A stretch of 64,000 nucleotides of DNA, from contig NZ_JQKB01000012.1 in NCBI RefSeq assembly GCF_000745835.1, positions 62,001 to 126,000 of the forward strand, written 5' to 3'. Below are positions 8,102-19,176 of the stretch, in pieces. This DNA comes from Belnapia moabensis DSM 16746 (GTDB lineage: Bacteria > Pseudomonadota > Alphaproteobacteria > Acetobacterales > Acetobacteraceae). The position numbers and the translations under genes are program-made. The notes below the pieces were generated by a model. The model was not told the DNA's origin. It saw only the letters and a program-made list of their open reading frames with translations, and made no database searches. Every line of letters starts with the position of its first letter. Position 1 is the stretch's first letter.

Positions 8102-9039
8102 CAGCCGAAATCCTTGCAGGTGAGGCGGTCGCCCGGCGCGAGCAGGCCGGGCATGCCGGCGAGCAGCGCCGCGCGCGCGGCGGCATCGCCGAGCAGCGTG
8201 GCGCGCAGGAAGCCAACGGCGAGGCCAGCGGTGCGGGCGTGGAAGGTGGGGTCGGCCCAGCGCGGGCCGGCGGCGCGCTCATCGGCGAAGGCGGCATGGG
8301 TGGCGCCGGCCAGCACGGCCAGTGCCTGGGGCGGGCCGCTGATGGAGCGGAAGGGCAGTTCCCGGTCCTCCGCCGTGGCGCCGTCGATGAAGCCGGAATC
8401 GAGCGTGCCGGTGACATGCAGCATCGGCCGGGCAATGCGGCCGAAGGCGTAGCGGGGCGAAAGGCCGCGCGGCGGGATGGGCGAGAGGGCGACGCCGGCC
8501 TTCAGCCGCACATCCGGCAAGGAGAGGCCGTGGTCGCCGCCGGGCAGGCGCTGGCCCAGCAGGTGCTGCACCAGCCAGGCGCCGTAGGAATGGCCGGCGA
8601 TGGCGAGGCGGGAGGCATCCACCCGCTCCCGCAGGCCGGGGCGGCGGGTCAGCTCGTCCAGGGCGAAGATGCCGTCCTGCAACCGGGCGAAGGCCTGGCC
8701 GGCATCGAGCGCGGCGGCGGCCATGGTGGCGGAGATGTCGGCCCGGCCCTGCCAGATGCCGGCATCGGTGCCGGGATGCTGGATGTGGAGGACGAGGAAG
8801 CCGGCTTCGGCCAGCGCCTGGCCGAGATAGGCGAGCCCTTCGCGCGAGCCGCCGAGGCCGTGGGAGACCAGCACCGCGGGCGCTGGCGCCTCGGCATCGG
8901 GCAGGCGAATCAGCACCGGCAGGCGGCGGTTGCGGGCCGGGTCGGTCCAGTCCTCGCGGATCATGGGCGCGGGCACGGCGGCCAGGGGAGCAGGGATCGT
9001 GGCGAGGCCCGCGAGGGCGAGGAGGCGGCGGCGCTGCAT
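8101..9039 (-). CDS. Alpha/beta hydrolase, exported (dienelactone hydrolase / PAF-acetylhydrolase-like)
   Basis: 312 residues. The N-terminus (MQRRRLLALAGLATIP...) is a signal peptide, so the enzyme is probably periplasmic. The fold shows the oxyanion-side motif VSHGLGGSREG (~58-68) and the nucleophile elbow GHSYG with Ser151. The likely catalytic His follows late in the protein (GATHAAF). The family hydrolyses esters or lactones; the substrate is unknown. It follows the cupin gene after 50 bp and is coupled to the small gene downstream. Confidence 0.85.
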   Translation of the reverse strand: MQRRRLLALAGLATIPAPLAAVPAPMIREDWTDPARNRRLPVLIRLPDAEAPAPAVLVSHGLGGSREGLAYLGQALAEAGFLVLHIQHPGTDAGIWQGRADISATMAAAALDAGQAFARLQDGIFALDELTRRPGLRERVDASRLAIAGHSYGAWLVQHLLGQRLPGGDHGLSLPDVRLKAGVALSPIPPRGLSPRYAFGRIARPMLHVTGTLDSGFIDGATAEDRELPFRSISGPPQALAVLAGATHAAFADERAAGPRWADPTFHARTAGLAVGFLRATLLGDAAARAALLAGMPGLLAPGDRLTCKDFG

Positions 9040-9089
9040 CGGGTCCGGGAAGGGTTCACCCGGGCGGAACGCCGCGTGCCGCTGGCGGT

Positions 9090-9416
9090 TCAGGCGGCCT
9101 CGCCGCCCTTCGGTCCGTAGAACATCATCCAGGCGCCGAAATCGGCCGAGAAATCCTCAAACCGATGATCGCTGCCGACCGGAGCGAAGAGCAGGTCGCC
9201 GGCGCGGCAGGGGGTGGGGTCGCCGTCGCAGCGGAAATGCTCCTCGCCGGAGGCGATGACATAAACCTCGTCGTGGTCATGCGGCGTCTGGTTGCCCATG
9301 CCGAAGGGGGCATACCAGCGCATGTCGAGCGAGCCGTGGCGGAAGACATCGACGGAGATGCAGCCGGGCCGATTGGGCAGCCGCGCAGCGTGGGCGGCGG
9401 CGAAGACATGCGGCAT
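9090..9416 (-). CDS. Small cupin-domain protein
   Basis: 108 residues forming a single cupin barrel. The first motif has PHDHDEVYVIASGEEHF (about 45-61; His, His and Glu as metal ligands) and the second has GDLLFAPVGSDHRF with a further His. Such proteins are small metal-dependent sugar or organic-acid isomerases, dioxygenases or sensors; none can be chosen here. It sits 17 bp after the NUDIX gene in the same minus-strand operon as the glycine cleavage genes. Confidence 0.85.
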   Translation of the reverse strand: MPHVFAAAHAARLPNRPGCISVDVFRHGSLDMRWYAPFGMGNQTPHDHDEVYVIASGEEHFRCDGDPTPCRAGDLLFAPVGSDHRFEDFSADFGAWMMFYGPKGGEAA

Positions 9417-9433
9417 GGAGGCGTCCCTCCCCT

Positions 9434-9987
9434 TCAGGTGCCTATCCGAGCGCGTTCCTGCAGGGCGAGCAAGAGGCTACCCACATGGTTGGCATTGCCG
9501 ATCAATCCCTCGGCCAGGCCGGCGAGGACGGTGGCCAGGGGCAGCAGCTCGACGGTGATCTCCTCGCCATGGTCGAGGCGCTGGGCGGCGGTGGGGACGG
9601 CGCCCTCGGCGAGGACGACATGGACACGGTTGCCGGCATGGGCGGGGTCGTTCCGCAGGCTGGCGACGAGGTGGAAGGAGGGAGCATCGTAGCCCGTCTC
9701 CTCGGTGAATTCGCGGCGGGCGGCCTCGGTCGGGTCAGCCTCCTCCGCCTCGACCATGCCGCCGGGGAGTTCGAGCGCGATGGCGCCGAGGCCCGGACGG
9801 AACTGGCGCACCAGCACCAGCCGGTCATCCGGCGTCAGCGCCACGACATTCACCACATCGGGCCAGTCGAGCATGTACCAGGGGTCGAGGACCGCGCCGT
9901 CCCCGGTTTCCCAGGATTCGGCGCGGAGATGGACCCAGCGGTCGCGGTGGACGGTGCGGTTGGCCGTCCGCCGCCAGGGCCGCACCG

Positions 9988-9991
<4 letters not shown>
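9434..9991 (-). CDS. NUDIX hydrolase, ADP-ribose pyrophosphatase-like
   Basis: 185 residues. The Nudix box runs from [13 protein letters not shown] through REFTEETGY; it is one residue longer between the first Glu and the RE pair than the strict consensus, while the catalytic REFTEE core is intact. ADP-sugar or NAD-type nucleotides are likely substrates. The start is a GTG at 9991 whose last bases form the gcvP stop (GTGA overlap), so translation is coupled to gcvP. An open frame reaches further upstream only because it shadows gcvP. Confidence 0.87.
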
Positions 9992-12881
<2,890 letters not shown>

Positions 12882-12885
<4 letters not shown>

Positions 12886-13259
12886 GCCTGGCTGTCCACG
12901 AAGGCGGCGTAGGCCGACTCGTCCATCAGCGCGGCGATGGAAGAAGCGTCGGACGGCTCGATCTTGAAGAACCAGCCCTCGCCGGTCGGCTCGCGGTTGA
13001 TGAGGCCCGGGTCGTCGGTGAGGGCCGAATTCACCTCGACGATGCGGCCGGCGATCGGGGCGTAGACATCGGAGGCGGCCTTCACGCTCTCGACCACGGC
13101 GATGGCCTCGCCGGCCGCGACCTCGCGCCCGACCTCGGGCAGGTCGACGAAGACCACGTCGCCGAGGGCGTTCTGGGCATGGTCGGTGATGCCGATGGTG
13201 GCGGCATCGCCGTCGGCCCGCACCCACTCATGGTCCTGGGTGTATTTCAGCTCTGGCAT
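12882..13259 (-). CDS. gcvH: Glycine cleavage system H protein
   Basis: 125 residues, the normal length. It carries the aminomethyl group on a lipoyl arm attached to Lys60, seen in the motif [15 protein letters not shown]. The start [13 protein letters not shown] is typical. It lies 12 bp after gcvT and overlaps gcvP by 4 bp. It shuttles between P, T and L proteins; the L protein (dihydrolipoamide dehydrogenase) is not in the window. Confidence 0.98.
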
Positions 13260-13271
13260 GGGTCGATGTCC

Positions 13272-14378
13272 TCAGCGGGCGTAGCGGTGGGGAACGAAGG
13301 GCATGGGCGCGATGCGGGCCGCAAGCGGCCTGCCGCGCACGATCAGCTCGATGGGGGTGCCATCGGTGGCATGGGAGCGGGCGACGTAGCCCATGGCCAT
13401 CGGCCCGCCGAGCGAGGGGCCGAAGCCGCCGGAGGTGACGCTGCCGATGGTCTCGCCCCCGGGGGCGTGGATCATCGTCTCGCCGCGGGCGGGCTGGCGC
13501 CCTTCGGGGCGGAGGCCGACGCGCACACGCGCGGTGCCGTTGGCCAGTTCCTCGCGGACGCGCTCGGCGCCGGGGAAGTCCCACTCCATGCGGCGGCGCT
13601 TGCCGATGGACCAGGTAAGGGCGGCCTCGACCGGGCTCGTCGCCTCGTCGATATCGGTGCCGTAGAGGCAGAGCCCGGCCTCGAGCCGCAGCGAATCGCG
13701 GGCGCCGAGGCCGGCGGGCTGTACGCCGGGCAGGGCGAGCAGGAGCTTTGCCAAGGCTTCGGCCGATTCGGCGGGGGCGCTGATCTCCCAGCCATCCTCG
13801 CCGGTATAGCCGCTGCGGCTGGCGATGACGGGGATGCCCTCGATCTCCGTCTCGGCAATGCCCATGAAGGAGAGCGCTGTCAGCGCCGGGGCGAGCGGGC
13901 CGATGGCGGCCGCGGCGCCGGGCCCCTGGAGGGCGAGCAGGGCGCGGTCCGGGAGGCGGCGGAGGGTGACGCCCGCAGGCAGCACCGATTCGATCAGGGC
14001 GAAGTCGTCATGCTTGCGGCTGGCATTGACGACGAGGAAGAGGCGGTCGCCGCGATTGGCCACCATGAAGTCGTCGAAGATGCCGCCGTCCTGCGTCATC
14101 AGCAGGCCGTAGCGCTGGCGGCCGGGCTTCAGCGCCTGGATGTCGGCGGGGGTCACCCGCTCCAGCGCGGCCGCCGCGCCTTCGCCGACCAGTTCGGCTT
14201 GGCCCATATGGGAGACGTCGAACAGGCCGGCGGCACTGCGGACATGCAGGTGCTCGGCCATGATTCCGGCCGGGTATTGCACCGGCATGGCATAGCCGGC
14301 GAAGGCGACCATCCGGCCGCCGAGGGCGCGGTGCAGGCCGGCGAGCGGCGTCTCGAGCAGCGATTCGGTCTCGGCCAC
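13272..14378 (-). CDS. gcvT: Glycine cleavage system T protein (aminomethyltransferase)
   Basis: 368 residues from a GTG start at 14378 (VAETESLLETPL), preceded by a GGGGGA Shine-Dalgarno stretch. It transfers the methylene group from GcvH to tetrahydrofolate and releases ammonia. Seen: DVSHMGQ near residue 55, the SRSGYTGEDGWEI folate-site region, and the C-terminal GSVTSGGFGPSLG motif. First gene of the gcvT-gcvH-gcvP operon; about 43 bp separate it from the tandem glycine riboswitch. Confidence 0.97.
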   Translation of the reverse strand: MAETESLLETPLAGLHRALGGRMVAFAGYAMPVQYPAGIMAEHLHVRSAAGLFDVSHMGQAELVGEGAAAALERVTPADIQALKPGRQRYGLLMTQDGGIFDDFMVANRGDRLFLVVNASRKHDDFALIESVLPAGVTLRRLPDRALLALQGPGAAAAIGPLAPALTALSFMGIAETEIEGIPVIASRSGYTGEDGWEISAPAESAEALAKLLLALPGVQPAGLGARDSLRLEAGLCLYGTDIDEATSPVEAALTWSIGKRRRMEWDFPGAERVREELANGTARVRVGLRPEGRQPARGETMIHAPGGETIGSVTSGGFGPSLGGPMAMGYVARSHATDGTPIELIVRGRPLAARIAPMPFVPHRYAR

Positions 14379-14420
14379 GGGTCCCCCGGCCGCATCTGCG
14401 GCGTGAGTTGAAGTCCGTGG

Positions 14421-14618
14421 CCCCCCTCTGTCCGGGAACCTGAGAGATTCGGCTGGCGGCCTTGGGCCGGGCCTTACTCCTTCGGTGCCGGTGCCTCGCG
14501 GCACCAGGCTTTCCAGAGGTCCCTTCTCCGCGCGGCCCTTCTGCCTGAGCGTTTCCGGGGGCCGGTTGCGCCTTCGGCGGGGGTGTCGCCACCCCTCTCT
14601 CCCGCGCGGCATCTGCGG
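14421..14618 (-). ncRNA. Tandem glycine riboswitch
   Basis: Read on the minus strand, two aptamers occur in tandem. Aptamer 1 (about 14610 to 14540) has GCGGGAGAGA, then GCCGAAGGCGCAA, then AACGCTCAGGCAGAAGGG. Aptamer 2 (about 14535 to 14421) has GCGGAGAAGGGACC, a stem-loop, then ACCGAAGGAGTAAG, then AATCTCTCAGGTTCCCGGACAGAGG. These are the conserved core elements of the glycine riboswitch class, where two aptamers bind glycine and usually switch on the glycine cleavage operon. Position directly before gcvT fits. No clear terminator follows, so control may act on translation. Confidence 0.95.
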
Positions 14619-14630
14619 GTGCGACTGTCT

Positions 14631-14650
14631 AGCCCGGCCGGGGCCGGGCT
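14631..14650. terminator. Hairpin between the lipoprotein gene and the gcv leader
   Basis: Perfect 9-bp arms AGCCCGGCC (14631-14639) and GGCCGGGCT (14642-14650). It lies 13 bp past the stop of the minus-strand lipoprotein gene and just upstream of the riboswitch. No T-run follows on the minus strand, so termination of the lipoprotein transcript is only probable. Confidence 0.5.
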
Positions 14651-14662
14651 TTCAAGCGGCGA

Positions 14663-15190
14663 TCAGCGCGGCCCGCGGCGGCGGTTCAGCGCCAGGTCCT
14701 GCTCGGTGAGCTGGAAGGAGACGAGGATGCGGTAGTCGCCCGCACGCCGATTCGCGCCGACCGGCAGGGTGATGGAGACCGGCGCGCTGTCCACCGTGGT
14801 CCGCGTCTCGTTGCGGCCGAAGGCCACCCGGTCGGTGAAATTCTGCCGGCTGAGGATGGTGTCCGTCTGCCGGTCGAGCACGGCGACAAACCAGGGCAGA
14901 TCGACCGCCCGCCCCTCGGAGGCCGGGCCGCGCTCCACGCTGAAGCCGGCGGTCATCTGCATCTCTATGCTACGCTCGCCCCGCCCGGCCTTGCAGCTGC
15001 CGTTGATGCTGACCAGCTTCGCGTCATAATCGAGACCGGTGAGGTCCGGCGGTGCGCCGGGGCGGTAGCGGGTGAGGTCGGACCCCTCCCCCAGCAGCCC
15101 CGGATTCGGGCAGGCGATCGGCAATTGGGTACCGGTGCCGGCGCCACACCCGGCCAGAAGCAGCGCCAACAGGACAACTCTCGACCGCAT
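14663..15190 (-). CDS. Putative outer-membrane or periplasmic lipoprotein of unknown function
   Basis: 175 residues. The N-terminus MRSRVVLLALLLAGC is a lipoprotein signal with lipobox LAGC (Cys15). The rest has no domain I recognise: it includes CPNPGLLGEGSDLTRYRPG, a SINGSCKAGRG segment with two further cysteines that may pair, and a beta-rich C-terminal half. The ATG at 15190 has AAGGGGG at good distance; an ATG two codons upstream (15196) is too close to it. Divergent from ispH. Confidence 0.75.
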   Translation of the reverse strand: MRSRVVLLALLLAGCGAGTGTQLPIACPNPGLLGEGSDLTRYRPGAPPDLTGLDYDAKLVSINGSCKAGRGERSIEMQMTAGFSVERGPASEGRAVDLPWFVAVLDRQTDTILSRQNFTDRVAFGRNETRTTVDSAPVSITLPVGANRRAGDYRILVSFQLTEQDLALNRRRGPR

Positions 15191-15297
15191 CACCATATCC
15201 CCCTTGAGCCCGGACGGCGGGCCGCTAGTGTGCGCCCCGCCCACTGTGCCCGCCGGCCCTTCGGCACGGCAAATAGCGCCAGCGAGCGAGAGGCACC

Positions 15298-16281
15298 ATG
15301 GACCTGCACCCCCACGCGCCCGAGCGCAACCTGCCCCGGCTGAACGTCCTTCTCGCCGGCCCCCGCGGCTTCTGCGCCGGCGTGGACCGAGCGATCAAAA
15401 TTGTGGAGGAGGCGATCCGCCGCTACGGCGCCCCCGTCTATGTCCGGCACGAGATCGTCCACAACCGCTTCGTGGTGGAGAGCCTGGAGCGGCAGGGCGC
15501 CATTTTCGTCGAGGAGCTGGACGAGGTGCCGGATGATGCGCCGGTCGTCTTCTCCGCCCATGGCGTGCCGAAATCGGTTCCGGCCGAGGCCAGCCGCCGC
15601 AAGCTCTTCTACCTGGATGCGACCTGCCCGCTGGTCAGCAAGGTGCATCGCGAGGCGGAGCAGCACTTCACCCGCGGCCGGCACATCCTGCTGATCGGCC
15701 ATGCCGGGCACCCGGAGGTGGTCGGTACCATGGGGCAGCTGCCCGAGGGCACCGTCACCCTGATCGAGGATGCCGCCCAGGCCCGCACCGCGCCGGTGCC
15801 GGGCGACGTGCCGCTCGCCTTCATCACCCAGACCACCCTCTCGGTCGATGACACCACGGATATCGTGGCGGCGCTGCGCGAGCGCTTCCCCGAGATCCAC
15901 GCGCCGGCAAAGGAGGATATCTGCTACGCCACCACCAACCGCCAGGCGGCGGTGAAGGCGATCGCCGACCGGGCGGAGCTGATGGTGGTGGTGGGGGCGC
16001 CGAATTCCTCCAACTCGCTGCGGCTGGTCGAGGTCGCCGAGCGGGCCGGCTGCCCGAAGGCGGTGATGGTGCAGCGGGGGCGGGACCTCGACCTGTCGCT
16101 GGCCGAGGGGCTCACCACCATCGGCGTCACCGCCGGCGCCAGCGCGCCCGAGGTGCTGGTGGAGGAGGTGCTGACCCGGCTACGCGAGCGCTTCACCCTG
16201 GTCATCGAGGAGGTGGTGGTGGCGGAGGAGACCATCACCTTCAAGCTGCCGGGCGCGCTGCAGACCGAAGGCGCGCGCTGA
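15298..16281 (+). CDS. ispH: 4-hydroxy-3-methylbut-2-enyl diphosphate reductase
   Basis: 327 residues. Last enzyme of the MEP pathway: it reduces HMBPP to IPP and DMAPP with a [4Fe-4S] cluster in the cytoplasm. The three cluster cysteines are visible: Cys26 (PRGFCAGV), Cys110 (ATCPLVSK) and Cys209 ([10 protein letters not shown]). Substrate-binding motifs [19 protein letters not shown] and a late APNSSNS-type loop are present. A purine-rich GAGAGG precedes the ATG. It is followed after 7 bp by thrB, a common alphaproteobacterial arrangement. Confidence 0.98.
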   Translation: MDLHPHAPERNLPRLNVLLAGPRGFCAGVDRAIKIVEEAIRRYGAPVYVRHEIVHNRFVVESLERQGAIFVEELDEVPDDAPVVFSAHGVPKSVPAEASRRKLFYLDATCPLVSKVHREAEQHFTRGRHILLIGHAGHPEVVGTMGQLPEGTVTLIEDAAQARTAPVPGDVPLAFITQTTLSVDDTTDIVAALRERFPEIHAPAKEDICYATTNRQAAVKAIADRAELMVVVGAPNSSNSLRLVEVAERAGCPKAVMVQRGRDLDLSLAEGLTTIGVTAGASAPEVLVEEVLTRLRERFTLVIEEVVVAEETITFKLPGALQTEGAR

Positions 16282-16288
16282 CCCGTCG

Positions 16289-17269
16289 ATGGCCGTCTAT
16301 ACCGAAGTCACCGACGAGGCGCTGCGCGCGTTCCTCGCCGCTTATCCGCTCGGCGGGCTGCTCGCCTTCCGCGGCATCGCGGAAGGAGTGGAGAATTCCA
16401 ACTACGCGCTGAAGACCGAGGCCGGTGACTTCATCCTCACGCTTTACGAGAAGCGCGTCGATCCGGCGGAGCTGCCCTGGTTCCTCGGGCTGATGGAGCA
16501 TCTGGCGGGGCGCGGCATCCGCTGCCCGCAGCCGGTGCAGGCGCGGGACGGGGTGGCACTGCGCGAGCTGGCCGGGCGACCGGCGGCGATCTGCACCTTC
16601 CTCCCCGGCGTCTGGCCGCGGCGGGTGCGGCCTGAGCATGGCGCGCCGCTCGGCGAGGCCTTGGCGCGGCTGCATGCAGCGGGGGCCGACTTTGGGGCCG
16701 AGCGAGCGAACGGGTTGGGACCTGCGAGCTGGGGGCCGCTGCTGGACCGGTGCCGCGCAGGCGGCGATGCGGTGCAGCCGGGCCTCGTTGCCGAGCTGGA
16801 CGGGCGGCTGGCGGCGATCCTCGAGGCCTGGCCGGCGCCGGGGCTTCTACCGGTCGGGCAGATCCATGCCGACCTCTTCCCGGACAATGTCTTCTTCCTG
16901 CCGGGGGCGGGCGGGAAGCCCGAGGTATCCGGGCTGATCGACTTCTACTTCGCCTGTACCGACCTTCTCGCCTACGACATCGCCGTCTGCCTCAATGCCT
17001 GGTGCTTCGATGCGGACGGCGCCTACAACGTGACGCGGGCGCATGCGGTGCTCGCCGCCTACCAGCGCATCCGCCCGCTCATCGCCGAGGAGCGGGCGGC
17101 GCTGCCGGTGTTGTGCCGCGGGGCGGCCATCCGCTTCCTGCTGACGCGCCTCTACGACTGGACGGCGACGCCGGCCGGGGCGCTGGTGACGCGGAAGGAC
17201 CCGTTGGAATACCTGGCGAAGCTCCGCTTCTTCGCCGCTGCCGAAGGACCGGGCGCCCTTGGCCTCTGA
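16289..17269 (+). CDS. thrB: Homoserine kinase, APH-fold type
   Basis: 326 residues. This is the aminoglycoside-phosphotransferase-fold homoserine kinase of alphaproteobacteria, not the GHMP type. It phosphorylates homoserine in threonine synthesis. Seen: start [35 protein letters not shown] (nucleotide loop), the kinase catalytic motif [13 protein letters not shown] (~191-203), and the metal-binding LIDFYFAC. Between ispH and rnhA in a three-gene operon; its last bases overlap the rnhA start. Confidence 0.96.
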   Translation: MAVYTEVTDEALRAFLAAYPLGGLLAFRGIAEGVENSNYALKTEAGDFILTLYEKRVDPAELPWFLGLMEHLAGRGIRCPQPVQARDGVALRELAGRPAAICTFLPGVWPRRVRPEHGAPLGEALARLHAAGADFGAERANGLGPASWGPLLDRCRAGGDAVQPGLVAELDGRLAAILEAWPAPGLLPVGQIHADLFPDNVFFLPGAGGKPEVSGLIDFYFACTDLLAYDIAVCLNAWCFDADGAYNVTRAHAVLAAYQRIRPLIAEERAALPVLCRGAAIRFLLTRLYDWTATPAGALVTRKDPLEYLAKLRFFAAAEGPGALGL

Positions 17270-17711
17270 CGAGACGCAAGCACCGGTCGAGATCTGGACC
17301 GATGGCGGCTGCAAGCCCAACCCTGGCCCCGGCGGCTGGGCGGCGATCCTCCGCTATGGCGGGACGGAGCGGGAGCTCTCCGGCGGCGACGCGGCGACGA
17401 CCAACAACCGCATGGAGCTGATGGCGGCGATCAGCGCGCTCGAGGCGCTGAAGCGGCCGTGCCGCGTCGTGCTGCACACCGACAGCGAATATGTGCGGAA
17501 CGGCATCAGCCGCTGGATCAACGGCTGGGTTCGCAACAACTGGCGCAACTCGGCGAAGGAGCCGGTCGCCAACATGGCGCTATGGCAGCGGCTGCTGGCA
17601 GCGGCCAAGCCGCATGAGGTGGAGTGGCGCTGGGTGCGCGGCCATGCCGGCGACCCGATGAACGAGCGGGCGGACCGGCTGGCCACCGAGGCGCGGCTGC
17701 GGCTGGGCTGA
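17259..17711 (+). CDS. rnhA: Ribonuclease HI
   Basis: 150 residues, normal length. It cuts the RNA strand of RNA-DNA hybrids. The metal-binding acids are visible: Asp15 (IWTDGG), Glu53 (NNRMEL), Asp75 (LHTDSEYV) and Asp139 (NERADRLA). A TTG at 17259, inside the end of thrB, is the best start: no ATG or GTG lies between it and the catalytic Asp15. This overlap suggests coupled translation with thrB. Confidence 0.97.
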   Translation: MASDETQAPVEIWTDGGCKPNPGPGGWAAILRYGGTERELSGGDAATTNNRMELMAAISALEALKRPCRVVLHTDSEYVRNGISRWINGWVRNNWRNSAKEPVANMALWQRLLAAAKPHEVEWRWVRGHAGDPMNERADRLATEARLRLG

Positions 17712-17733
17712 GGGCCGCCGCCGCCCGGCGCCG

Positions 17734-18132
17734 TCAGGCGGCCTGCGGGATGCGCGCGATGGCCTTGATCTCGAAGTCGAAGCCCGCAAGCCAGGTTACG
17801 CCGACTGCGGTCCAGTTCGGATAGGGCGGCGCACCAATGGCCTTGTCTCGGACGGCCATCACCGTCTCGAACTGCTCCTCCGGGTCGGTGTGGAAGGTGG
17901 TCACGTCAACCACGTCGTCGAAGCTGCACCCCGCCGCCTTCAGCACCGCATTGAGCCGATGGAAGGCCAGCTCGACCTGCTTCGCAAAATCCGGCTCCGG
18001 CGAGCCGTCCTCGCGGCTGCCGACCTGGCCGGAGACGAAGAGCAGGTCACCCGACCGGATCGCCGCGGAATAGCGGTGCTTCTCGTAAAGCGCTTCCCGT
18101 CCGGGCGGGAAGATCGCGTCGCGTTTGGCCAT
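17734..18132 (-). CDS. RidA family (YjgF/UK114) protein
   Basis: 132 residues. RidA-type trimeric proteins deaminate reactive enamine/imine intermediates or act on related compounds. Family features: RYSAAIRSGDLLFVSGQVG, the AKQVELAFHRLNAVLKAAG helix, and PPYPNWTAVGV at the end. The usual catalytic arginine region (…R.CVEV…) is replaced by PNWTAVGVTWL, so it is a RidA-subfamily member and enamine deaminase activity is uncertain. Start at 18132 (MAKRDAIF). Divergent from a TetR gene with two shared operator-like palindromes between them. Confidence 0.88.
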   Translation of the reverse strand: MAKRDAIFPPGREALYEKHRYSAAIRSGDLLFVSGQVGSREDGSPEPDFAKQVELAFHRLNAVLKAAGCSFDDVVDVTTFHTDPEEQFETVMAVRDKAIGAPPYPNWTAVGVTWLAGFDFEIKAIARIPQAA

Positions 18133-18191
18133 GTCCGGGCTCCTCATCTGGACGCGCCGGGACCCTTTCCCGGCGGCGAGGCAAGGTTCAT

Positions 18192-18234
18192 ATACGCCTC
18201 GTATGCGGAGACTTGAACACATACGCATTGTATG
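18192..18234. promoter_or_regulatory. Two matching operator palindromes between ridA-like and tetR genes
   Basis: The motif ATACGCCTCGTATG (18192-18205) recurs as ATACGCATTGTATG (18221-18234). Each is a near-palindrome with half sites ATAC/GTAT, and the two are 29 bp apart, close to three helical turns. They lie in the divergent intergenic region, 60-102 bp from the RidA start and 43-85 bp from the TetR start. This is the layout expected for a TetR-type repressor that controls both itself and its divergent target. Confidence 0.75.
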
Positions 18235-18276
18235 TCAACCGGCATGCATGGCGTATGCGGAATTCGGGAGATGCCG

Positions 18277-18873
18277 ATGGCGGCCGGACAGCGTGCGCGG
18301 ATGATGGAGGAGACCCGGGCCAAGCTCATCCGGGCCGCGCGGAGGGCCTTCGCCGAGCAGGGCTATGCCGCGGCCTCGATGGACGAGCTGACCGCGGCGG
18401 CCGGGCTGACCAGGGGCGCGCTCTACCATAATTTCGGCGACAAAAAGGGCCTGCTCCGCGCCGTGATCGAGCAGCTCGACGCGGAGATGGTGGCCAAGGC
18501 GCGCATCGCGCGGGAGCGGGAGGACACCCCCTGGCTCGGCTTCCTGGCGGAATGCATCGCCTATATCGAGCTGGCCCTGGAGCCGGAGATCCAACGGGTC
18601 GTGCTGCTGGATGGCCCGGCCGTGCTCGGCGACCCGTCGCAGTGGCCGGGCCAGAACGCCTGCCTCCAGGAGACCACGAGGGCGATCGAGGCGCTGATCG
18701 CGTCGGGCACGGTCCGGCCCGTGGATGCCGAGGCAGCGGCCCGGCTGGTCAACGGCGCCGCGCTCAACGCCGCGCTTTGGGTCGCCGCCGCGGAGGATCC
18801 GCCCGCTGTCCTCGCCAGCGCCGTGGATGCCTTCCGCTGCCTCGTCTCCGGCCTGCTGGCTGCCCGGGACTGA
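18277..18873 (+). CDS. TetR family transcriptional regulator
   Basis: 198 residues. N-terminal helix-turn-helix: AARRAFAEQGYAAASMDELTAAAGLTRGALYHNFGDKKGLL, residues ~22-62, the standard TetR DNA-binding domain. The C-terminal part is a ligand-sensing helical domain. Start at 18277 chosen because GGGAG at 18266-18270 is 6 bp upstream; in-frame ATGs at 18232, 18244 and 18271 lack this spacing or would cover the operator. Probably represses the divergent RidA-like gene and itself through the two palindromes. Confidence 0.92.
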   Translation: MAAGQRARMMEETRAKLIRAARRAFAEQGYAAASMDELTAAAGLTRGALYHNFGDKKGLLRAVIEQLDAEMVAKARIAREREDTPWLGFLAECIAYIELALEPEIQRVVLLDGPAVLGDPSQWPGQNACLQETTRAIEALIASGTVRPVDAEAAARLVNGAALNAALWVAAAEDPPAVLASAVDAFRCLVSGLLAARD

Positions 18874-19176
18874 CGCTGCCGATGCGGAACCGGTCGGGTC
18901 AAGCACGAGCTTATCCCCAATGCCGTGGAGAAAGCTGGGGATAAGCCTTGGGACAGGTGGTGAGACCGATGGCGCCGACACGCCGCGGAACGGCGTTCTC
19001 CAGCCGTTCGCCCCGGACGGCATCCGGATCGCGGCCGGCAGAGCGTGGCATCCGGGTCACATCGGTGCCGCCACGCCACGCGCCTTTTCAGCAAAAGACT
19101 GGTAAAGCACAGCAACTAGAAGGTGCTGGCCCCGCATCGCCCAGCCGCAGGGCCCGCCGAGAAGGAGTGACCCCCG
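18874..19176. other. Gene-free stretch before the HlyD gene
   Basis: About 300 bp with no convincing gene. It holds the 18909-18946 inverted repeat, a slightly AT-richer piece near 19090-19125 that may contain the HlyD-gene promoter, and the GAAGGAG ribosome site at 19161-19167. No tRNA or terminator with T-run is seen. Confidence 0.6.
18909..18946. repeat. Perfect 11-bp inverted repeat resembling paired DnaA boxes
   Basis: GCTTATCCCCA (18909-18919) and TGGGGATAAGC (18936-18946) are exact inverse copies, 16 bp apart. Each contains TTATCCCCA, one base from the DnaA-box consensus TTATCCACA. It lies 35 bp after the TetR stop. It may be a transcript-end hairpin or a protein-binding pair; the GC-rich spacer and lack of T-run argue against a plain terminator. 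Confidence 0.6.

Noticed and set aside
18909-18946. Replication origin
   Set aside because: Only two DnaA-like boxes, no cluster, no AT-rich unwinding region and no dnaA, parAB or gidA nearby.
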